Assembly: GCA_012513595.1 (NCBI GenBank)
Contig: JAAZBY010000509.1
Coordinates: 1 to 6,015 of the forward strand
Direction of reading: 5' to 3'
Length of the DNA: 6,015 nucleotides
DNA from: Chloroflexota bacterium
GTDB lineage: Bacteria; Chloroflexota; Anaerolineae; UBA1429
A model generated the notes under the pieces. It saw only the letters and a program-made list of their open reading frames with translations, was not told where the DNA came from and made no database searches. Below, piece by piece: positions 5,231-6,015 of this stretch. Positions within the stretch are counted from its first letter, which is position 1. Each line of letters opens with the position of its first letter. Position numbers and translations under genes: made by a program.

Positions 5231-6015
5231 CTAGCTGCGATAGTGGGCGTTCACGTCCACGTAGGCGTGGGTCAGGTCACAGGTCCAGGCGGTGATCTCC
5301 TCGGCGCCCTGCCCCAGGTCGATGCGGATGGCCACGTCCGCCTCGGCCAGGAGGGCGGCCGCCCGCCCTTCATCCAAGGGCAACGGCTCCCCGTGGCGAA
5401 AGACCTCCATGTCTCCCAGCCAGAGGGTGACCTTCTGAGGGTCGATCGCCACCCCGCTGTAGCCCGCCGCGCAGGCCACCCGCCCCCAGTTCGCATCGCG
5501 CCCATAGACGGCCGTCTTGACCAGCGGAGACTTGGCCACCGACATGGCCACCTGCTTGGCCTCCGTGCGGGAACGCGCCCCGCTCACGCGGATGGCCACA
5601 AAGTGGCTGGCGCCCTCGCCATCGCGCACGATCTCTTTGGCCAACGCTACGACGACGTGGGTCAGCGCCTCGCGGAACAACGCGTACCCCGCCGAATCGA
5701 CAGAAGTGATGCGCGCGGCTCCGCTTTCGCCGCTGGCCAGGAGGAGCGCCGTGTCATTCGTGCTGGTGTCCCCATCGACCGTGATCAGGTTGAACCCGGC
5801 CTCCACCGCCTCGCGGAGTGCCTGCGCCGCCGGGACGGGCGCTAGCGCCGCATCGGTGGTCAGCACGCAGAGGAGCGTGGCCATGTTGGGGCTGATCATC
5901 CCGGCGCCCTTGACCATCCCGGCTACCACGAACTCGTGACCGCCTAGGCGCGCGCGCACGGCGATCTCCTTGGGGCGCGTGTCGGTGGTCATGATGGCGT
6001 GCGCCGCCGCGTGCC
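5231..6015 (-). CDS. argJ: Bifunctional ornithine acetyltransferase / N-acetylglutamate synthase ArgJ, 5' end missing
   Basis: ArgJ moves the acetyl group from N-acetylornithine to glutamate, which makes ornithine and regenerates N-acetylglutamate in the cyclic arginine pathway. Bifunctional forms also use acetyl-CoA. About 261 codons are visible, roughly the last two thirds of a protein usually near 400 residues. The frame stays open to the window edge, so the methionine at 5992 (AIMTTDTRPKE) is internal. The self-cleavage motif KGAGMISPNMATLL is present; the nucleophilic Thr is encoded at 5878-5876. Cleavage before it would give an alpha chain ending in MA and a beta chain starting TLLCVLTTDA. 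TVDGDTSTNDT, GRDANWGR and the C-terminal NAHYRS are also conserved. The stop TAG is at 5233-5231. Whether it is mono- or bifunctional cannot be decided here. The convergent M20 gene is not part of its operon. Confidence 0.96.
   Translation of the reverse strand, partial: HAAAHAIMTTDTRPKEIAVRARLGGHEFVVAGMVKGAGMISPNMATLLCVLTTDAALAPVPAAQALREAVEAGFNLITVDGDTSTNDTALLLASGESGAARITSVDSAGYALFREALTHVVVALAKEIVRDGEGASHFVAIRVSGARSRTEAKQVAMSVAKSPLVKTAVYGRDANWGRVACAAGYSGVAIDPQKVTLWLGDMEVFRHGEPLPLDEGRAAALLAEADVAIRIDLGQGAEEITAWTCDLTHAYVDVNAHYRS

Noticed and set aside
5990..5992. Methionine codon at 5992 as the start of argJ
   Set aside because: The frame stays open to the window edge, and this methionine sits in the conserved internal AIMTTDT segment, so the gene begins outside the window.

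Overview
This is a high-GC bacterial chromosomal segment. It holds a truncated tRNA gene, four complete protein genes on the plus strand, and one truncated protein gene on the minus strand. Overall composition, the GTG starts and the relatives suggested by the proteins are compatible with a Chloroflexota-type bacterium. That placement is a weak inference, because nothing in the window is diagnostic. There is no mobile element, CRISPR array, integrase, toxin-antitoxin pair or defence gene.

Layout: At the left edge is the 5' part of a tRNA-Leu(UAA) on the minus strand, with a near-ideal promoter just upstream of it (TTGACA, 17 bp, TAGGAT). A divergent promoter faces right and leads into a three-gene glycan block: two GT-B glycosyltransferases of family GT4 (164-1285 and 1310-2467) and a membrane-bound polyprenyl-phosphate sugar phosphotransferase (2471-3904). 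The phosphotransferase would load the first sugar-phosphate onto undecaprenyl phosphate, and the two glycosyltransferases would extend it in the cytoplasm. The product is probably an exopolysaccharide, capsule or other cell-surface glycan. No flippase, polymerase or ligase is visible, so the pathway must continue elsewhere. The second glycosyltransferase has its own extended -10 promoter placed so that the transcript would begin at the GTG start codon, which predicts a leaderless mRNA for the glycosyltransferase-phosphotransferase pair.

After a 66-bp gap with a nested hairpin comes an M20 zinc hydrolase (3971-5161) most like the YgeY group. It converges with argJ (arginine biosynthesis, minus strand), whose 5' end lies beyond the right edge. 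A perfect 14-bp inverted repeat between the two stop codons is the likely shared terminator.

The gene content is ordinary. I see no convincing new biological system. The points worth a second look are the predicted leaderless start, the compact back-to-back promoters, a one-residue shortening next to the catalytic pair of the phosphotransferase, and the unresolved substrate of the M20 hydrolase.
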